DNA of 8,301 nucleotides. Origin: DATCIH01 sp036507955 (GTDB taxonomy: Bacteria > Bacillota > Clostridia > Clostridiales > Clostridiaceae). Positions within the stretch are counted from its first letter, which is position 1. Each line of letters opens with the position of its first letter. Positions 7,401 to 8,301 of the stretch are shown here, piece by piece. A program made the translations under genes and the position numbers. Below the pieces are notes generated by a model. It was not told the DNA's origin, searched no databases, and saw only the letters and a list, made by a program, of their open reading frames with translations. Location of the stretch: NCBI GenBank assembly GCA_036507955.1, contig DATCIH010000174.1:1-8301 (forward strand). Reading direction: 5' to 3'.

Positions 7401-7429
7401 ATTATAATTGTATCATAATACACTTAATA
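7401..7429 (-). promoter_or_regulatory. Candidate promoter of the minus-strand trio
   Basis: On the minus strand a perfect -10 hexamer TATAAT lies at 7401-7406 (complement ATTATA). The -35 position at 17-18 bp spacing reads TATTAA or TTATTA, which is weak. Predicted transcription would start near 7393-7396, only a few bases before SD GAGGTG, so the leader to ATG 7334 would be about 60 bases and would consist almost wholly of SD plus hairpin. A weak -35 suggests help from an activator or tolerance in AT-rich DNA. Confidence 0.5.
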
Positions 7430-7441
7430 ATGAGACTTAAT
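7422..7441. repeat. Direct repeat ACTTAAT over the -35 region
   Basis: ACTTAAT occurs at 7422-7428 and again at 7435-7441 (13-bp period). It overlaps and flanks the weak -35 position of the minus-strand promoter. It may be a regulator site or chance in AT-rich DNA. Confidence 0.3.
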
Positions 7442-7472
7442 GTTTCGCTTATCCTATATGCATTTTGAGTAG

Positions 7473-8141
7473 TTATCTAAACACAACTTTTTTCTTCAGA
7501 CTCCAAACAGCTATGCTTGCGATTTGTCTTGCAACCCAGCTCTTAAAAGGATTTACTTTAGTTTCAAAAAAGTACTTCTCTTTTTCACTATAATATTCAT
7601 GATCTGCAGGTAAGGTTTCTTTTGATATACTCGCCATTTTCTTAAATATACTAAACCATATTACGTTATTTAATTCAGGTGATCTAGTTTTCCTATTGGC
7701 CATTGATTCATATAATTTTTTCGAACTTTGTTTTATATCTTTCGTTACTTTATCTGAGTATTCTTTAGTCATTTCCCAAGGTGTGGCAATTATTGCTAAT
7801 TCACAAACTTTATTACTTCCGCCTAAAGTTAATGAAAGTGCTTTTATGGCTTTTTCAACTCCGGAACCACCGTTGGCAACTAGCATTAAAGATTGCTTGA
7901 AAAACTTTGGTCTATGCAAACTATAAGCGAATCTATCTATAAAATTCTTCATTAAGCCAGATACATTCAAAGCGTATCCTGGTGAATTGAGAATAATTCC
8001 ATCCGCCAGTAAAAGTTCTTCCTCTATACTTTCCCGGTTGTCTTTTATAGGACAATATTTTTCACCCTTAGATATACAGGCAAAACAGCCTTTACACATT
8101 TGAAAATCAATGTCACTTACGGGTACAGCCGACATATACAT
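7473..8141 (-). CDS. Flavodoxin-family oxidoreductase, apparently 5'-truncated
   Basis: The product is a flavodoxin-like FMN reductase of 222 aa as drawn from ATG 8141. The visible part starts with a cysteine cluster C16-X2-C19-X2-C22-X7-C30 (CKGCFACISKGEKYC), which fits the compact motif of iron-sulfur flavoproteins. It continues with ADGIILNSPGYALNVSGLMKNFIDR, the third strand and FMN-contacting loop of the NADPH-dependent FMN reductase fold, and HRPKFF. The C-terminal extension (about 140-222) is basic with an aromatic-rich end. Related proteins have about 45 more N-terminal residues with the first strand and a phosphate-binding loop of the GSPRxxGNT kind. These are missing here, and the 160 bases upstream do not encode them in any frame. 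In-frame TGA and TAA lie just before ATG, and no SD precedes ATG 8141 or the next ATG at 8135. The gene is therefore probably a decayed remnant, though an unusual start cannot be excluded. It is separated from the trio by the 138-base promoter region. Confidence 0.75.
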   Translation of the reverse strand: MYMSAVPVSDIDFQMCKGCFACISKGEKYCPIKDNRESIEEELLLADGIILNSPGYALNVSGLMKNFIDRFAYSLHRPKFFKQSLMLVANGGSGVEKAIKALSLTLGGSNKVCELAIIATPWEMTKEYSDKVTKDIKQSSKKLYESMANRKTRSPELNNVIWFSIFKKMASISKETLPADHEYYSEKEKYFFETKVNPFKSWVARQIASIAVWSLKKKVVFR

Positions 8142-8301
8142 GTTATCTATACTAAGTCAGAAATAAATGGCTTAATCAATTAATTCCAACGTTGTTTATA
8201 TATAAACAAGGGGTAGAGCTAACATATTCGACAAATCCTAAGCTAAGAGATAAAATCAAGAATTTTTTACCTACATTAAGCAAATTGTATCCAAAAGCAA
8301 G
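8142..8301 (+). other. Upstream segment with an open plus-strand frame, unassigned
   Basis: This 160-base end segment has no recognised gene. From 8156 to the window edge the plus strand is open for 48 codons (including GVELTYSTNPKLRDKIKNF) but has no ATG. Only a TTG at 8192, inside the palindrome and without an SD, could start it. The hydrophilic composition is protein-like but matches no family I know. The opposite strand is also open here for about 40 codons, so chance is possible. It may be the edge of a gene lying to the right, or debris at the junction that truncated the flavoprotein. Confidence 0.25.
8192..8209. repeat. Perfect 18-bp palindrome TTGTTTATATATAAACAA
   Basis: TTGTTTATATATAAACAA is fully self-complementary over 18 bp and lies in the non-coding segment about 50 bp upstream of the flavoprotein start. 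It is operator-like, a possible binding site for a dimeric repressor acting on a divergent or minus-strand promoter. It lacks the GC-rich stem and U-tract of a terminator. Confidence 0.5.

Noticed and set aside
7696..7926. 76-codon open frame antisense to the flavoprotein
   Set aside because: It is embedded in conserved flavodoxin coding sequence on the other strand with no SD or recognisable domain.

Overview
The window is strongly AT-rich, with tight gene packing, strong purine-rich Shine-Dalgarno (SD) sites (AGGAGG-type) and a YesM/YesN-type two-component pair. This points to a low-GC Firmicute, most likely a Clostridium-like anaerobe. No rRNA, tRNA, CRISPR array or recognisable insertion sequence is present. 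No gap without a gene exceeds about 160 bases.

Region 1 (1-5874, plus strand) is a carbohydrate uptake and degradation cluster. It runs: the 3' end of a MalF/UgpA-type sugar ABC permease; a MalG/UgpE-type permease; a YesM-type sensor histidine kinase; a YesN-type response regulator with an AraC-type DNA-binding domain; and a cytoplasmic GH30 glycosidase that closely resembles the glucocerebrosidase (GBA1) branch of the family. The likely logic is that the kinase senses an extracellular glycoside or its uptake, the regulator activates the transporter and enzyme genes, the ABC permeases import the glycoside, and the GH30 enzyme hydrolyses it inside the cell. The solute-binding protein presumably lies upstream of the window. 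No ATPase is visible, as is common when a shared MsmK/UgpC-type ATPase is used. A good sigma-A-like promoter and a 20-bp-period direct repeat precede the kinase gene, so the two-component/GH30 part may also be transcribed separately.

Region 2 (5861-7406, minus strand) converges on region 1, and the two terminal genes overlap by 14 bp. It is a probable three-gene operon: a small two-helix membrane protein, a conserved lipoprotein of unknown function and a DUF523 protein. The leader is unusual. A consensus TATAAT is followed almost at once by an SD, then a perfect 10-bp stem hairpin, then the start codon. The only good SD is therefore separated from its AUG by a hairpin.

Region 3 (7473-8301) holds a flavodoxin-family oxidoreductase on the minus strand with an iron-sulfur-flavoprotein-like cysteine cluster. 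It lacks the N-terminal FMN phosphate-binding strand and loop, has no SD, and has stops directly upstream, so it looks 5'-truncated. Beyond it lies a 160-base segment with a perfect 18-bp palindrome and an open plus-strand frame of unknown meaning.

The metabolic cluster is of a known general type. The features most worth a second look are the SD-hairpin-AUG leader, the GBA1-like intracellular enzyme tied to a dedicated importer and sensor, and the truncated flavoprotein with its novel upstream junction.
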